A stretch of DNA of 64,000 bases from positions 310,001 through 374,000 of the forward strand of contig JAFEDH010000004.1 in NCBI GenBank assembly GCA_018241695.1. The letters are read 5' to 3'. The stretch is from Pseudomonadota bacterium (GTDB lineage Bacteria; Pseudomonadota; Gammaproteobacteria; Burkholderiales; Rhodocyclaceae). A program made the translations under genes and the position numbers. The notes below the pieces were generated by a model. It worked only from the letters and a program-made list of their open reading frames with translations, had not been told where the DNA came from and ran no database searches. Positions 15,486 through 25,207 of the stretch are shown here, piece after piece (positions within the stretch are counted from its first letter, which is position 1; every line of letters starts with the position of its first letter).

Positions 15486-15959
15486 TCAGCCCGCCAGTCT
15501 GGTGAAGGCGGCCACTACCTCGGGTGGCGCCTGCACCAGTTCGATCAGCACGCCTTCACCGCCGACAGGAAATTCCTCGTTGCCCTTGGGGTGAAGAAAG
15601 CAGATGTCGAAGCCGGCCGCGCCCTTGCGGATGCCGCCGGGCGCGAAGCGGACACCGTTGGCGCCGAGCCATTCCACGGCACGGGGAAGATCATCGATCC
15701 AGAGGCCGACGTGATTGAGCGGCGTGGTGTGCACGGCAGGCTTCTTTTCCGGATCGATGGGTTGCATCAGGTCCACCTCGACCTTGAAGGGGCCGGCGCC
15801 CATGGTGCAGATGTCCTCGTCCACGTTCTCGCGTTCGCTGACAAAGTTGCCGGTGATTTCGAGTCCCAGCTTGTCCACCCAGAGCGTCCGGAGTCTTTCC
15901 TTGGAGGGGCCGCCGATGGCGATCTGCTGGACACCCAGCACCTTGAAGGGACGGGTCAT
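15486..15959 (-). CDS. VOC family protein, possibly methylmalonyl-CoA epimerase-like
   Basis: The 157-residue product (start [19 protein letters not shown] site upstream) has two VOC beta-alpha-beta-beta-beta modules. The second half resembles methylmalonyl-CoA epimerase: [24 protein letters not shown], then [13 protein letters not shown]. The metal ligands of that family appear as His in LNHVG and Glu in LIELVQ. The first-module ligand, usually His, is Gln (VQQIAIGG). The mcm-pcc operon in this window has no epimerase, so this protein could fill that step, but glyoxalase-like or other VOC functions are equally possible. Its ATG overlaps the lgt stop (ATGA), so the two genes are coupled. Confidence 0.8.
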   Translation of the reverse strand: MTRPFKVLGVQQIAIGGPSKERLRTLWVDKLGLEITGNFVSERENVDEDICTMGAGPFKVEVDLMQPIDPEKKPAVHTTPLNHVGLWIDDLPRAVEWLGANGVRFAPGGIRKGAAGFDICFLHPKGNEEFPVGGEGVLIELVQAPPEVVAAFTRLAG

Positions 15960-16753
15960 GGTGTTTCCTTCCTGCGGTATGCGATGAAAAGTAGGGTGAT
16001 GCCGGCCAGCACCATCGGCAGCGACAGCCACTGCCCCATGCTGACTGTGTAGGAATGGCCAAAGATGCCCGGATCGGGCTCGCGGAAATATTCACCGATC
16101 CAGCGGAAGGTTCCATAACCGATCAGGAACACTCCGGAAACCGCCCTGGGCGGGCGGGGTTTCGATGCATAGATCCAGAGCAGGATGAACAGCAGCAGTC
16201 CTTCCATGCCAGCCTGATAGAGCTGGGAGGGGTGACGAGGCAGCAAGTCGCCGGACTGGGGGAAAACCATGGCCCAGGGCAGGGAAGGGTCGGCCACCCG
16301 CCCCCACAACTCGCCGTTGATGAAGTTGCCGATCCGGCCCGCCATCAGGCCCGTGGGCACCAGCGGGGCGATGAAGTCGGTGACGCTCCAGAAGCTGCGC
16401 CCATGTCGCCAGCCCCAATAGGCCATGGCAGCGAGCACACCGAGGAAGCCGCCATGGAAGCTCATGCCACCCTTCCAGACAGCCAGGATTTCCAGCGGAT
16501 GGGAAAAATAGTAGCCAGGCTCGTAAAACAGCACCTGGCCCAGGCGCCCGCCGATGACCACGCCGAGGACGCCGTAGAACAGCAGGTCGTCCACATCGGC
16601 ATGGGTCCAGCCCGGCGCCAGACCACGGTCGATCCGGCGCCGGCCGAGGGCGATGAAGAGGAGAAAGCCGACAAGGTACATGAGGCCGTACCAATGCACG
16701 GCCAGGGGGCCGAGGTGGATGGCCACCGGATCGAACTGGGGATGGATCAGCAT
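15956..16753 (-). CDS. lgt: Phosphatidylglycerol-prolipoprotein diacylglyceryl transferase
   Basis: The 265-residue membrane protein carries out the first step of lipoprotein maturation, moving diacylglycerol from phosphatidylglycerol to the lipobox cysteine. Signature segments are visible: [11 protein letters not shown] near the N-terminus, [11 protein letters not shown], and [16 protein letters not shown], which contains the essential arginine. About seven membrane segments are expected. I placed the start at [12 protein letters not shown], where family members begin; the open frame runs 228 bases further upstream without homology. It overlaps the VOC gene by 4 bases. The 151 bases upstream, up to the kup stop, should hold the promoter. 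Confidence 0.95.
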   Translation of the reverse strand: MLIHPQFDPVAIHLGPLAVHWYGLMYLVGFLLFIALGRRRIDRGLAPGWTHADVDDLLFYGVLGVVIGGRLGQVLFYEPGYYFSHPLEILAVWKGGMSFHGGFLGVLAAMAYWGWRHGRSFWSVTDFIAPLVPTGLMAGRIGNFINGELWGRVADPSLPWAMVFPQSGDLLPRHPSQLYQAGMEGLLLFILLWIYASKPRPPRAVSGVFLIGYGTFRWIGEYFREPDPGIFGHSYTVSMGQWLSLPMVLAGITLLFIAYRRKETP

Positions 16754-16904
16754 TTCTGGATTATCGGCGATTTCGGTACCGCGCCGGATTCCGGCGACGG
16801 TGGCTGCAGGAATTCCGCAAAACCGAAACCCGCGGGTGGAATGCCGCGGACGCGTGGGTCCGCATGTCCGTACGATCTGTTGTGCTGGACCACTCCGGCG
16901 CTGC

Positions 16905-18779
16905 TCACAGCACGACCTGGGCACCCAGTTCCACCACCCGGTTGGGCGGCAGCTTGAAGTAGGTGGCGGCGCTGCCGGCATTGCGGAACATGGCGACGAA
17001 GAGTTTTTCGCGCCAGTAGGCCATGTCGGATTTGGCCTTGGGGATCAGGGTTTCGCGGCCGAGGAAGAAGGTGGTATCCATCATGTCCAGTTCCAGCCCC
17101 TGTTCGGCACACCATTCCAGGGCGGCGGGCAGGTCGGGTTCATCCATGAATCCGTAATACAGCCGGACGCGCCAGAAGTGGTCATTCAGCCGCTCCACGG
17201 TAATGTGCTGGGACTCGCTCACGCGGGGGATATCCAGCACGGTCATCGTGGAGAAGACAATGCGCTCGTGCAGGGCCTTGTAGTGCTTGAGACTGTGCAG
17301 CAGGGCATGGGGTACGCCCGTGGGGTTGTTGGTGAGGAAGACGGCGGTGCCGGGCACGCGCGTCACATCGCCGTGATCGCAACTGCGGATGAAGGCGTCG
17401 ACGGGGATCGATTCGGCGGCCAGGCGGCTGGCCAGCAGGGCGCGTCCCTGTTTCCACACCGTGAGGAGAATGAAGATGCCCAGGCCGAATACGAGCGGAA
17501 ACCAGCCGCCATCGCCGATCTTGATGAGGTTGGCGGAAAAATAGGCCACATCGATGACAAAAAAGGGAAAGGTGCTCAGGGCCGCACGCCACAGGGGCCA
17601 GCCCCACAGCCAGCGTGTGACACAGAAGGCAAGAACGCTGGTGATGACCATGGTGCCGGTGACGGCGATGCCATATGCCGCGGCCAGATTGGTGGAGGAG
17701 CGGAAGCCCAGCACCAGGGCCACCACGGCTACCAGCAGGGTCCAGTTGATGGCCGGCAGATAGATCTGGCCGATTTCGTGGGCCGAAGTGTGCTGCACTT
17801 CGAGACGTGGCGAATAGCCAAGCTGGATGGCCTGTTGCGTGAGCGAGAAGGCGCCGGAAATCACGGCCTGGGAGGCGATGACCGTGGCCAGGGTGGAGAC
17901 CACCACCAGGGGGAGCAGTGCCCACTTGGGTGCAAGCAGGTAGAAGGGGTTGTCGATGGCCGCGGGATCGGCCAGGAGCAGCGCGCCCTGGCCAAAATAG
18001 TTCAGCACCAGGGCCGGCAGCACCAGGCTTAGCCACGACATCGAGATTGGCCGGCGGCCAAAATGGCCCATGTCGGCGTACAGCGCCTCGGCGCCGGTCA
18101 GCGCCAGCACCACGCCGCCCAGGGCGAAGAAAAACAGCAGCGGCTGGCTGGCGAGAAAGTGTATGCCATAGACGGGGTTGAGGGCGACCATGACGCCCGG
18201 GTTGCCAACAATGTTGATGGCGCCCAGTGCCCCCAGGATCAGGAACCAGACCAGCATCACGGGGCCGAACAGCGCGCCCACGCTGCCGGTGCCCTTGCGC
18301 TGGATGAGAAACAGGCCAACCAGCACCACCACGCAAATCGGCAGGATGTAGGGGGTGAAGGCAGGTGTGACCACTTCCAGCCCCTCGACCGCGGAGAGCA
18401 CCGAGATGGCCGGAGTGACCACGCCGTCGCCGTAGAACAGGGCGGCGCCGAACAGGCCCATGGTGAGAATCACGGCCTTGCGTCGGCTGCCCTCGCGGAC
18501 GGGGCGCAGGGCCAGGGCCATGAGGGCCATGATGCCGCCTTCCCCCTTGTTGTCGGCGCGCATGACAAAGGATACGTATTTTGCGGTGACCACGATCACC
18601 AGGGACCAGAACACCATGGAAAGGATGCCCAGCACATTGTCCGGCACGATGGGCACCGGATGCCGGCTGCCGGCAAAGACTTCCTTCATGGTGTAGAGCG
18701 GGCTGGTGCCGATATCGCCATAGACGACACCGAGCGCCGCAAGGGCAAGGGCGCCGTGACGCCCGTTGGAAGTGGACAT
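16905..18779 (-). CDS. kup: Low-affinity potassium uptake protein Kup
   Basis: The 624-residue product matches the KUP/HAK family, proton-coupled potassium uptake across the inner membrane. The signature [20 protein letters not shown] is at residues 14-33. About 12 membrane segments follow, then a cytoplasmic C-terminal domain of about 170 residues. Length is normal for the family. The ribosome site is weak (AAGGCTTCTTCT). It is read divergently from ilvD, with 216 bases between. Nothing is odd in the coding sequence. Confidence 0.95.
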   Translation of the reverse strand: MSTSNGRHGALALAALGVVYGDIGTSPLYTMKEVFAGSRHPVPIVPDNVLGILSMVFWSLVIVVTAKYVSFVMRADNKGEGGIMALMALALRPVREGSRRKAVILTMGLFGAALFYGDGVVTPAISVLSAVEGLEVVTPAFTPYILPICVVVLVGLFLIQRKGTGSVGALFGPVMLVWFLILGALGAINIVGNPGVMVALNPVYGIHFLASQPLLFFFALGGVVLALTGAEALYADMGHFGRRPISMSWLSLVLPALVLNYFGQGALLLADPAAIDNPFYLLAPKWALLPLVVVSTLATVIASQAVISGAFSLTQQAIQLGYSPRLEVQHTSAHEIGQIYLPAINWTLLVAVVALVLGFRSSTNLAAAYGIAVTGTMVITSVLAFCVTRWLWGWPLWRAALSTFPFFVIDVAYFSANLIKIGDGGWFPLVFGLGIFILLTVWKQGRALLASRLAAESIPVDAFIRSCDHGDVTRVPGTAVFLTNNPTGVPHALLHSLKHYKALHERIVFSTMTVLDIPRVSESQHITVERLNDHFWRVRLYYGFMDEPDLPAALEWCAEQGLELDMMDTTFFLGRETLIPKAKSDMAYWREKLFVAMFRNAGSAATYFKLPPNRVVELGAQVVL

Positions 18780-18995
18780 AGAAGAAGCCTTCTGCTACGC
18801 GAACATCGAACCGAGTGAGACCGCAGGCACCCCGTCCCGAAATGTAATGCTTGCCTTCCAGGGTCGGGAACACCGAAGGCGGAGTCTACTGTAACCCTTG
18901 TCCAGGGCCTGGTGAAATCCGGCGCGGCTCCGTTGCGCCCGTGGTGAATTTGGCACAGGTACAATCGTTGACTCCCAGCACCCCGGAGTTTCGCC

Positions 18996-20846
18996 ATGCC
19001 CCACTACCGTTCCCGCACTTCCACCCACGGCCGCAACATGGCCGGTGCCCGCGCGCTGTGGCGTGCCACCGGCATGAAGGACGGCGACTTCGGCAAACCC
19101 ATCATCGCGGTGGTGAATTCCTTCACCCAGTTCGTTCCCGGTCATGTGCACCTCAAGGATATGGGCCAACTGGTGGCCCGGGAAATCGAGGCGGCCGGCG
19201 GCGTGGCCAAGGAATTCAACACCATCGCTGTGGATGATGGCATCGCCATGGGCCATGGGGGCATGCTCTACTCGCTGCCCAGCCGGGAGCTGATCGCCGA
19301 TTCGGTGGAATACATGGTCAACGCCCACTGTGCCGATGCCATGGTGTGCATCTCCAACTGCGACAAGATCACCCCGGGCATGCTGATCGCCGCCATGCGC
19401 CTCAACATTCCCGTCGTGTTCGTCTCGGGCGGCCCGATGGAGGCCGGCAAGGTGCAGTGGCATGGCCAGTTCCGCAAGGTGGACCTGGTGGATGCCATGG
19501 TGGAAGCGGCCGATTCCCACAACAGCGATGCCGATGTGGACGAGATGGAGCGTTCCGCCTGTCCTACCTGCGGCTCCTGCTCCGGCATGTTCACTGCCAA
19601 TTCCATGAACTGCCTGACCGAGGCCCTGGGCCTTTCCCTGCCCGGCAACGGCTCCCTGATGGCCACCCACGCTGATCGCAAGCAGCTCTTCCTGCGCGCC
19701 GGCCGCATCGCCGTCGAGCTGTGTCGGCGCTACTACGAACAGGAGGACGGCTCCGTCCTGCCCCGAGCGATCGCGGGCTTCAATTCCTTTGAAAATGCCA
19801 TCGCCCTCGACATTTCCATGGGAGGCTCCACCAACACCGTGCTGCATCTGCTGGCGGCGGCGCGGGAAGCCGGCGTCGACTTCACCATGAAGGACATCGA
19901 CCGCATGTCGCGCAAGGTGCCCTGTCTGGCCAAGGTGGCGCCCGCGACCCAGGAATATCACATGGAAGATGTGCATCGTGCCGGTGGCGTGATGGCCATC
20001 CTGGGCGAGCTTTCCCGTGCCGGGCTGATCCACCGTGATGCTGTCACCGTGCATGCCCCGACCCTGGGGGATGCGCTCGATGCATGGGATGTCAGGAGCA
20101 CGCAGGACAAGAACGTGATTGATTTCTATCGTGCCGCACCGGGAGGAATTCCCACCCAGACCGCCTTCAGCCAGGATCGCCGCTATCCCGGACTGGATCT
20201 CGATCGCAGCAAAGGCTGTATCCGCGACCTGGCCCACGCCTACTCCCGCGATGGCGGGCTGGCCGTGCTTCACGGCAATATCGCCGAGCGTGGCTGCATC
20301 GTGAAAACTGCCGGGGTGGACGAATCGATCCTCCGGTTCACCGGTCGCGCCCGTGTTTTTGAAAGCCAGGAAGCCGCCGTGGAGGCGATCCTCGATGACC
20401 GGATCGTCGCGGGCGACGTGGTGGTGATCCGCTACGAAGGCCCCAGAGGCGGGCCCGGCATGCAGGAAATGCTCTATCCCACCAGCTATCTGAAAGCCAA
20501 GGGGCTGGGCGCGCAGTGTGCCCTGCTCACCGATGGCCGCTTTTCCGGAGGCACCTCGGGCCTGTCGATCGGGCATTCCTCACCGGAAGCCGCCGAAGGG
20601 GGTGCCATCGGTCTGGTGGAGGAGGGCGATACCATCGAGATCGACATCCCCGGGCGCAGCATTCAGCTCGCAATTTCCCCGGATGAGCTGGCCCGCCGCA
20701 GAGCCGCGATGGAGGCACGTGGCTCTGCCGCATGGAAGCCGCAAAACCGTCAGCGCGTGGTTTCGGCGGCCCTGCAGGCCTATGCCGCCATGACCACCAG
20801 CGCCGACATGGGTGCGGTGCGGGATGTGACCCAGATCCAGCGCTGA
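18996..20846 (+). CDS. ilvD: Dihydroxy-acid dehydratase
   Basis: The 616-residue product is full length and very similar in pattern to E. coli IlvD, the third common step of isoleucine, valine and pantothenate-precursor synthesis. Fe-S cluster cysteines are in [12 protein letters not shown] and in [11 protein letters not shown]. The Mg-binding region GGPMEAGK and the C-terminal [16 protein letters not shown], with the active-site serine, are present. The ATG has CCGGAG 8 bases upstream. The E. coli-type enzyme carries an oxygen-sensitive [4Fe-4S] cluster. A TACAAT box at 18960-18965 could be a -10, but no good -35 is seen. It is cytoplasmic. Confidence 0.96.
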   Translation: MPHYRSRTSTHGRNMAGARALWRATGMKDGDFGKPIIAVVNSFTQFVPGHVHLKDMGQLVAREIEAAGGVAKEFNTIAVDDGIAMGHGGMLYSLPSRELIADSVEYMVNAHCADAMVCISNCDKITPGMLIAAMRLNIPVVFVSGGPMEAGKVQWHGQFRKVDLVDAMVEAADSHNSDADVDEMERSACPTCGSCSGMFTANSMNCLTEALGLSLPGNGSLMATHADRKQLFLRAGRIAVELCRRYYEQEDGSVLPRAIAGFNSFENAIALDISMGGSTNTVLHLLAAAREAGVDFTMKDIDRMSRKVPCLAKVAPATQEYHMEDVHRAGGVMAILGELSRAGLIHRDAVTVHAPTLGDALDAWDVRSTQDKNVIDFYRAAPGGIPTQTAFSQDRRYPGLDLDRSKGCIRDLAHAYSRDGGLAVLHGNIAERGCIVKTAGVDESILRFTGRARVFESQEAAVEAILDDRIVAGDVVVIRYEGPRGGPGMQEMLYPTSYLKAKGLGAQCALLTDGRFSGGTSGLSIGHSSPEAAEGGAIGLVEEGDTIEIDIPGRSIQLAISPDELARRRAAMEARGSAAWKPQNRQRVVSAALQAYAAMTTSADMGAVRDVTQIQR

Positions 20847-20906
20847 GCTTCCAACCCCTTCGCCACGAATAACGGCATGCCTGCGGAAGGAGGCCGGTCA
20901 ATTTTC

Positions 20907-23111
20907 ATGAGCCTTTCGCCCATGCTTCTACGCTTCACGCTCCTGGCGGCGGGCGCGGCCTGTCTCGCCCTGGGCTGGCCCGCGCTGGCCGAGGCAAGGC
21001 CCCGGATCTGCCTCGCCCTCTCGGGCGGAGGCGCGCGAGGGATCTCCCATATCGGTGTGCTCAAGGTGCTGGAGGCCCGGCATATCCCCATCGACTGCAT
21101 CGCCGGTACCAGCATGGGTGCCATCGTCGGGGGGCTCTATGCTTCCGGATATTCGGCAGCCGAACTGGAAACCATGGTCACTGACATCCACTGGAGCGAG
21201 ATGTTCGACGACCGGCCACCCCGGCGCGAGCTTTCCGAGCACCGGCGCGAGGAGGATTTCGATTTTCCCTGGTCTTTCGAAATGGGCTATGGACGCGGCG
21301 AATTCCGCCTGCCCAGCGCAGCCGTGGGCGGGGTGGGGTTCGAGCGCCTGCTCGCCCGGCTGACCGACCCGGTGTCGGACATCATGGACTTCGACCGCCT
21401 GCCGATTCCCTTTCGCGCGGTGGCCACCGACATGGTCAGTGGCAAGCGGGTGGTGTTTTCCCGGGGCAAGCTGGTCCGGGTGCTGCGCGCCAGCATGTCG
21501 GTCCCCGGCGCGTTTTCTCCCGTCGAGCTGGATGGCCAGCTGCTCGGCGATGGCGGCCTCACGGACAATCTGCCGGTGGATGTGGCCAGGAGCATGGGCG
21601 CGGATGTGGTGATCGCGGTGAACATCGGTACCCCCCTGGCTTCGCGCAAGAGCCTGGACAGCGTGGTGGGGGTGACCATGCAGATGATCAACATCCTCAC
21701 TGAACAGAACGTGCGCGAGCAGCTGGCCAGCCTCAAGGAAAGCGACCTGCTCATCACGCCCGATCTCAAGGACATCACTTTCCTGGATTTCCAGCGCGGC
21801 GCGGCCGGCATCGAGGCGGGTGAGACCGCAGCGTTGCGGCAGAGCACGGCGCTGGCGGCGCTCGCCTTGCCCGCGGAGGAATGGGGGCGCTATCTGGCGG
21901 CCCGTCCCAGACCCGAGGCCATTACGGGGACGCTGGACTTCGTCCGCATCCAGGGGGTGGATGACGACAAGACGCGCGCCCTGATGGCAAAGATGAAGAT
22001 CGAGCCGGGCCAGACGATCGATGGTGGCGCCCTGCGCGCGCAGGCCAGCCGCATGATGGGAAGCGGCAATCTGGAGCGCGTCGACTACACTCTGATGCGC
22101 GAGGGCGACCAGCAGGGCGTCGTGTTCAATGTCAAGCAAAAATCCTGGGGGCCGAATTTTTTCCGCACGGGGTTTTCGATAGCCACCGATTTTGCCGGCA
22201 GTTCGAGTTTCGATCTGTTGCTTGGCCATCGTCTGGCCTGGATCAACGAATGGGGCGGAGAATGGCGCAATCGCCTCCAGCTTGGCCGCACCCGCGGCCT
22301 GCGCACCGAACTGATCCAGCCGCTGGGTCCGGGTGCGGGGATTTTCATCGCCCCGAAGGTGGAGATCGAGCGTCGCACGCTCGACGTGTATCAGGGCGAC
22401 CAGCGCATTGCTCAATGGCAGAGCGGATTCAATCGTGCGGGTGTGGATTTCGGCATCCCCTTGTGGACCTATGGCGAACTGCGCCTCGGCGTGGCCAGTG
22501 GGCGTCTCGTTGCGGATCAATCCATCGGCACCCTGAATCCCAGTCGTATCAGCTTCAACGAAAGCGGCGTGACCGGCAGCCTGTCGCTGGATCAGCTTGA
22601 TGATGCCGCCTTCCCCCGCAGCGGCTGGCGCCTGACGGGCGAGTTTTTCAATTCCCGCAGCGACTTCAGTTCACAACGCGACTACACCCGCTGGCAGGCG
22701 ACGGGGCTCGTGGCCTGGAGCGAGGGGGTCGATACCTGGCAGGCCGGGCTGGAACTGGGAGGATTCATGGATCGCAGCCGCATTGGTTATTCCAACTTTC
22801 GTCTCGGCGGATTCCAGCGCCTGTCCGGATATCTGAATGACCAGATCGACGGCAACTATCTGGCGCTGGGCAAGGTGGTCTATCGCCGCCGGATGGCGGA
22901 AATCACCCCGTTCGGGCGCGCGCTCTATGTCGGCGGATCCTTCGAGACCGGCAATGCGTGGGCCGATCGCAACCAGGTGAGCTGGAGCGGTATGCGCCAT
23001 GCCGGCAGCCTCTTCATCGCCGCCGACACTCCCCTGGGGCCGGCCTATCTCGGCTTCGGCGCAGCCGGTGGCGGCCAGCGCGCCATCTACCTCTTCCTCG
23101 GTCGACCATGA
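20907..23111 (+). CDS. Patatin-like phospholipase fused to POTRA and outer-membrane barrel (type Vd-like)
   Basis: The 734-residue product has a signal peptide (residues 1-30, ending LAEA). A patatin lipase domain follows, with oxyanion loop SGGGARG, nucleophile Ser69 in GTSMG and catalytic Asp215 in DGGLTDNLPV. A POTRA-like domain starts near residue 345 (LDFVRIQGVDDDKTRALMAK), and a 16-strand BamA-type barrel follows. This is the PlpD layout of type Vd autotransporters, in which the lipase is displayed or released outside the outer membrane. An in-frame ATG 30 bases earlier is possible. The product ends in FLGRP rather than an aromatic residue. It overlaps the next hydrolase gene by 4 bases. 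Confidence 0.9.
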   Translation: MSLSPMLLRFTLLAAGAACLALGWPALAEARPRICLALSGGGARGISHIGVLKVLEARHIPIDCIAGTSMGAIVGGLYASGYSAAELETMVTDIHWSEMFDDRPPRRELSEHRREEDFDFPWSFEMGYGRGEFRLPSAAVGGVGFERLLARLTDPVSDIMDFDRLPIPFRAVATDMVSGKRVVFSRGKLVRVLRASMSVPGAFSPVELDGQLLGDGGLTDNLPVDVARSMGADVVIAVNIGTPLASRKSLDSVVGVTMQMINILTEQNVREQLASLKESDLLITPDLKDITFLDFQRGAAGIEAGETAALRQSTALAALALPAEEWGRYLAARPRPEAITGTLDFVRIQGVDDDKTRALMAKMKIEPGQTIDGGALRAQASRMMGSGNLERVDYTLMREGDQQGVVFNVKQKSWGPNFFRTGFSIATDFAGSSSFDLLLGHRLAWINEWGGEWRNRLQLGRTRGLRTELIQPLGPGAGIFIAPKVEIERRTLDVYQGDQRIAQWQSGFNRAGVDFGIPLWTYGELRLGVASGRLVADQSIGTLNPSRISFNESGVTGSLSLDQLDDAAFPRSGWRLTGEFFNSRSDFSSQRDYTRWQATGLVAWSEGVDTWQAGLELGGFMDRSRIGYSNFRLGGFQRLSGYLNDQIDGNYLALGKVVYRRRMAEITPFGRALYVGGSFETGNAWADRNQVSWSGMRHAGSLFIAADTPLGPAYLGFGAAGGGQRAIYLFLGRP

Positions 23112-24064
23112 AACGCCACCCCGCATTGTCGCCACGGCGCTGGCCACGCTGGCTGCTGCCGGTCTTCGGCCTGCTGCTTGTAGCGGTGACGGCGGTGCTT
23201 GCCGCCACCTGGTGGGAAGCGCGCAAGCTGCTGCACAATCCACCCGCGAGCCGGTCGGTCTCGACCAGGACGCCCGCGGATTTCGGCCTGCCCTATCGTG
23301 ATGTCACCCTCACCAGCGCCGATGGCCTGCGCCTGGTGGCCTGGTATGTGCCGGGGCCCGTGGCAAACGGCAATGGTGCCCTGATCGTCGCCCAGCACGG
23401 CTACAAGAGCCAGCGCAGCGAAATGCTGGAGGAAGGCGCGATGCTGTACCGCCGGGGCTATGCCCTGCTGATTCCCGCCCTGCGCGCGCACGGCCGCAGC
23501 GAGGGGGAGTGGATCACCTTCGGCCTCAAGGAGGCCGACGACCTGGAGGGCTGGGTGCGCTATGCCCGAACGCTGCCGGAGGGGCGCCATATCGGTCTGC
23601 TGGGCAATTCCTTCGGCGCGGTGCTGGCCATCGAATGCGCTGCGCGCGATCCCGGCGTGGGCGCGGTGGTGGCCCACAGTCCTTTTTCTTCCCTGGCGGA
23701 CACGATCAATATCAGCGTGCCCTATTTCACCGGCCTGCCCGCATTTCCCTTCGCCAACCTGATCCGCTTCTGGGCCGAGCGGCGGCTGGGCGTCCGCGCC
23801 GACCAGATCGACGCCAAATCCGCCATCGGCCGCATCAGCCCGCGGCCGGTGATGATCCTGCAGGGGGGCGCCGATATCACGGTGGCGCCGGACAGCGGCC
23901 AGCGCCTGTATGACGCCGCACAAGATCCCAAGGTGCTCTGGTACGAGCCGGCCCTGGGGCATACCGAGTTCGATACCGCATTGCCGGCCGAGTTTGCCCG
24001 GCGGGTGGGCGATTTTTTCGACCACGCCCTGCTGTCACCCCGGGTTGTGGCAAAAACGCCATAG
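23108..24064 (+). CDS. Membrane-anchored alpha/beta hydrolase
   Basis: The 318-residue product begins with a basic stretch and one membrane helix (about residues 15-34), so it is probably anchored in the inner membrane with its catalytic domain in the periplasm. The alpha/beta hydrolase fold shows HGYKSQRSE as the oxyanion region, nucleophile Ser168 in GNSFG, and a likely catalytic His in LGHTEFD near the end. The ATG overlaps the patatin stop (ATGA), so the two lipolytic-type genes are translationally coupled. It resembles bacterial BEM46/ABHD-type hydrolases. The substrate is unknown. Confidence 0.85.
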   Translation: MKRHPALSPRRWPRWLLPVFGLLLVAVTAVLAATWWEARKLLHNPPASRSVSTRTPADFGLPYRDVTLTSADGLRLVAWYVPGPVANGNGALIVAQHGYKSQRSEMLEEGAMLYRRGYALLIPALRAHGRSEGEWITFGLKEADDLEGWVRYARTLPEGRHIGLLGNSFGAVLAIECAARDPGVGAVVAHSPFSSLADTINISVPYFTGLPAFPFANLIRFWAERRLGVRADQIDAKSAIGRISPRPVMILQGGADITVAPDSGQRLYDAAQDPKVLWYEPALGHTEFDTALPAEFARRVGDFFDHALLSPRVVAKTP

Positions 24065-24257
24065 CCCCCGGTTTTCGAACCTTCCGGGATCTGCTCCGGA
24101 AGAATTGCGGCAATGCCCGGCTGCACGTGGATTCCGCAAGTTTTTGCGTTACTCATACCAGCCCTGCCAATCCTGCGCGCCATTGTGAGCGACTGCATTG
24201 TGTTCTAGACTCCCATTCCCGGAGGAACTTTCCCCGCTTAACAAGATTGGAGCAGAT

Positions 24258-24569
24258 ATGAAATATCTCGTCGCCGCCGCTGCCGTCGGTCTTCTGCTGT
24301 CCGCCAATGCCCAGGCCGACCAGGCCCTGGCCACTGCCAAGGGCTGCATGGCCTGCCACGACATTGGCGCCAAGAAAGTCGGCCCTGCCTACAAGGAGGT
24401 CGCCAAGAAATACCACGGTGACAAGGGTGCCGAGGCCAAGCTGGTGAAGAAAGTCCTCGATGGCGGTTCCGGTGTCTGGGGTCCGGTACCGATGCCCGCC
24501 AACAAGACCATGGGTGTCAGCGAGGCGGATGCCAAGAAGCTGGTCACCTGGATCCTGAGCCTCAAGTAA
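24258..24569 (+). CDS. Small periplasmic c-type cytochrome (c551/c552 type)
   Basis: The 103-residue precursor has a signal peptide (residues 1-20, ending AQA). The mature protein of about 82 residues carries the haem site CMACH near its N-terminus. The Met ligand is in GPVPMPAN, and it ends in a long helix (DAKKLVTWILSLK). This is the usual build of cytochrome c551/c552, a soluble electron carrier to terminal oxidases or nitrite reductase. The ATG has TTGGAG upstream, and an earlier in-frame start does not fit a signal peptide. It is a single gene with its own terminator. Confidence 0.93.
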   Translation: MKYLVAAAAVGLLLSANAQADQALATAKGCMACHDIGAKKVGPAYKEVAKKYHGDKGAEAKLVKKVLDGGSGVWGPVPMPANKTMGVSEADAKKLVTWILSLK

Positions 24570-24592
24570 TCCGCTGTCCCGTATTTCCAGCA

Positions 24593-24619
24593 AGCCACCC
24601 GCTATGCGGGTGGCTTTTT
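24593..24619 (+). terminator. Intrinsic terminator after cytochrome c
   Basis: A perfect 10-bp stem (AGCCACCCGC, loop TAT, GCGGGTGGCT) is followed by TTTT and begins 23 bases after the cytochrome stop. Confidence 0.92.
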
Positions 24620-24653
24620 GCTAGCCGTTTTTTTTCGTCCATCGGAGTTTTTC

Positions 24654-25040
24654 ATGCGTAAGCTGCTTGCTATCGTTACCACCCTTGCTCTTGCCGGCGG
24701 CGCTCACGCTGGCGAAGACTGTAGCCAATGGAAATCCAGAACCGCCGACGCTTTTGCCGGTACCGCCGCACCCCGGGGCGTAACGGTGACGGTCAAGGTC
24801 AAGGATGGCAAGGCCGAGATCTCCGCCCCGCGCACCAGTTACAGCGATGTCTGGCTGCGCGTGCAGGACGAAGCCTGTGGCATCGACGTTTCCTTCCCCA
24901 AGCGTTGCCGGGTTGATTTCGGCAACAAGTGGGAAGCCAGCTGCCAGGCCCCGGAACTGGGTGCCGAGATCGCCGCACTCGCTTCCGATAACTGGGCTCT
25001 CGCCACCAGCGGCACCCTGCTGACGGCGACCCGCAAGTAA
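24654..25040 (+). CDS. Small periplasmic protein with four cysteines, unknown function
   Basis: The 128-residue product starts with a signal peptide (residues 1-19, ending AHA). The mature part has four cysteines (DCSQW, EACG, KRCRV, ASCQ), enough for two disulfides, and alternating beta-type segments such as GVTVTVKVKDGKAEIS. I do not recognise the family. The start at MRKLLA has a CGGAG site; a start 36 bases earlier overlaps a T-run after the preceding terminator and is unlikely. It stands alone between two terminators, so it is its own transcription unit. Confidence 0.75.
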   Translation: MRKLLAIVTTLALAGGAHAGEDCSQWKSRTADAFAGTAAPRGVTVTVKVKDGKAEISAPRTSYSDVWLRVQDEACGIDVSFPKRCRVDFGNKWEASCQAPELGAEIAALASDNWALATSGTLLTATRK

Positions 25041-25055
25041 TTCCCCGCGGGCAGA

Positions 25056-25080
25056 AAAAGCCGCCTGCGGGCGGCTTTTT
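25056..25080 (+). terminator. Intrinsic terminator after the small periplasmic protein
   Basis: The stem AAAAGCCGCC, loop TGCG, GGCGGCTTTT, followed by more T, begins 15 bases after the stop. It is A/T-symmetric and could work in both directions. Confidence 0.9.
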
Positions 25081-25207
25081 CTTTGCCGTCCGGCACCCGG
25101 GGATACATTGACATCCTGCGGGGCGGGCAGCAACAATTGCTTCGTGGCGCCTTGTCTCCCCTTGCCGCCATTCCGCCCCCGCTTACATTCATTCCGAGTC
25201 CATACCC

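Noticed and set aside
18780..18995. Possible riboswitch or leader peptide between kup and ilvD
   Set aside because: I looked for a leader peptide rich in Leu/Ile/Val codons followed by a terminator and for known riboswitch motifs, and found neither. Only a TACAAT box is visible.
24081..24102. Hairpin CTTCCGG-N8-CCGGAAG after the membrane-anchored hydrolase
   Set aside because: No T-run on either strand and a large loop; too weak to call a terminator.
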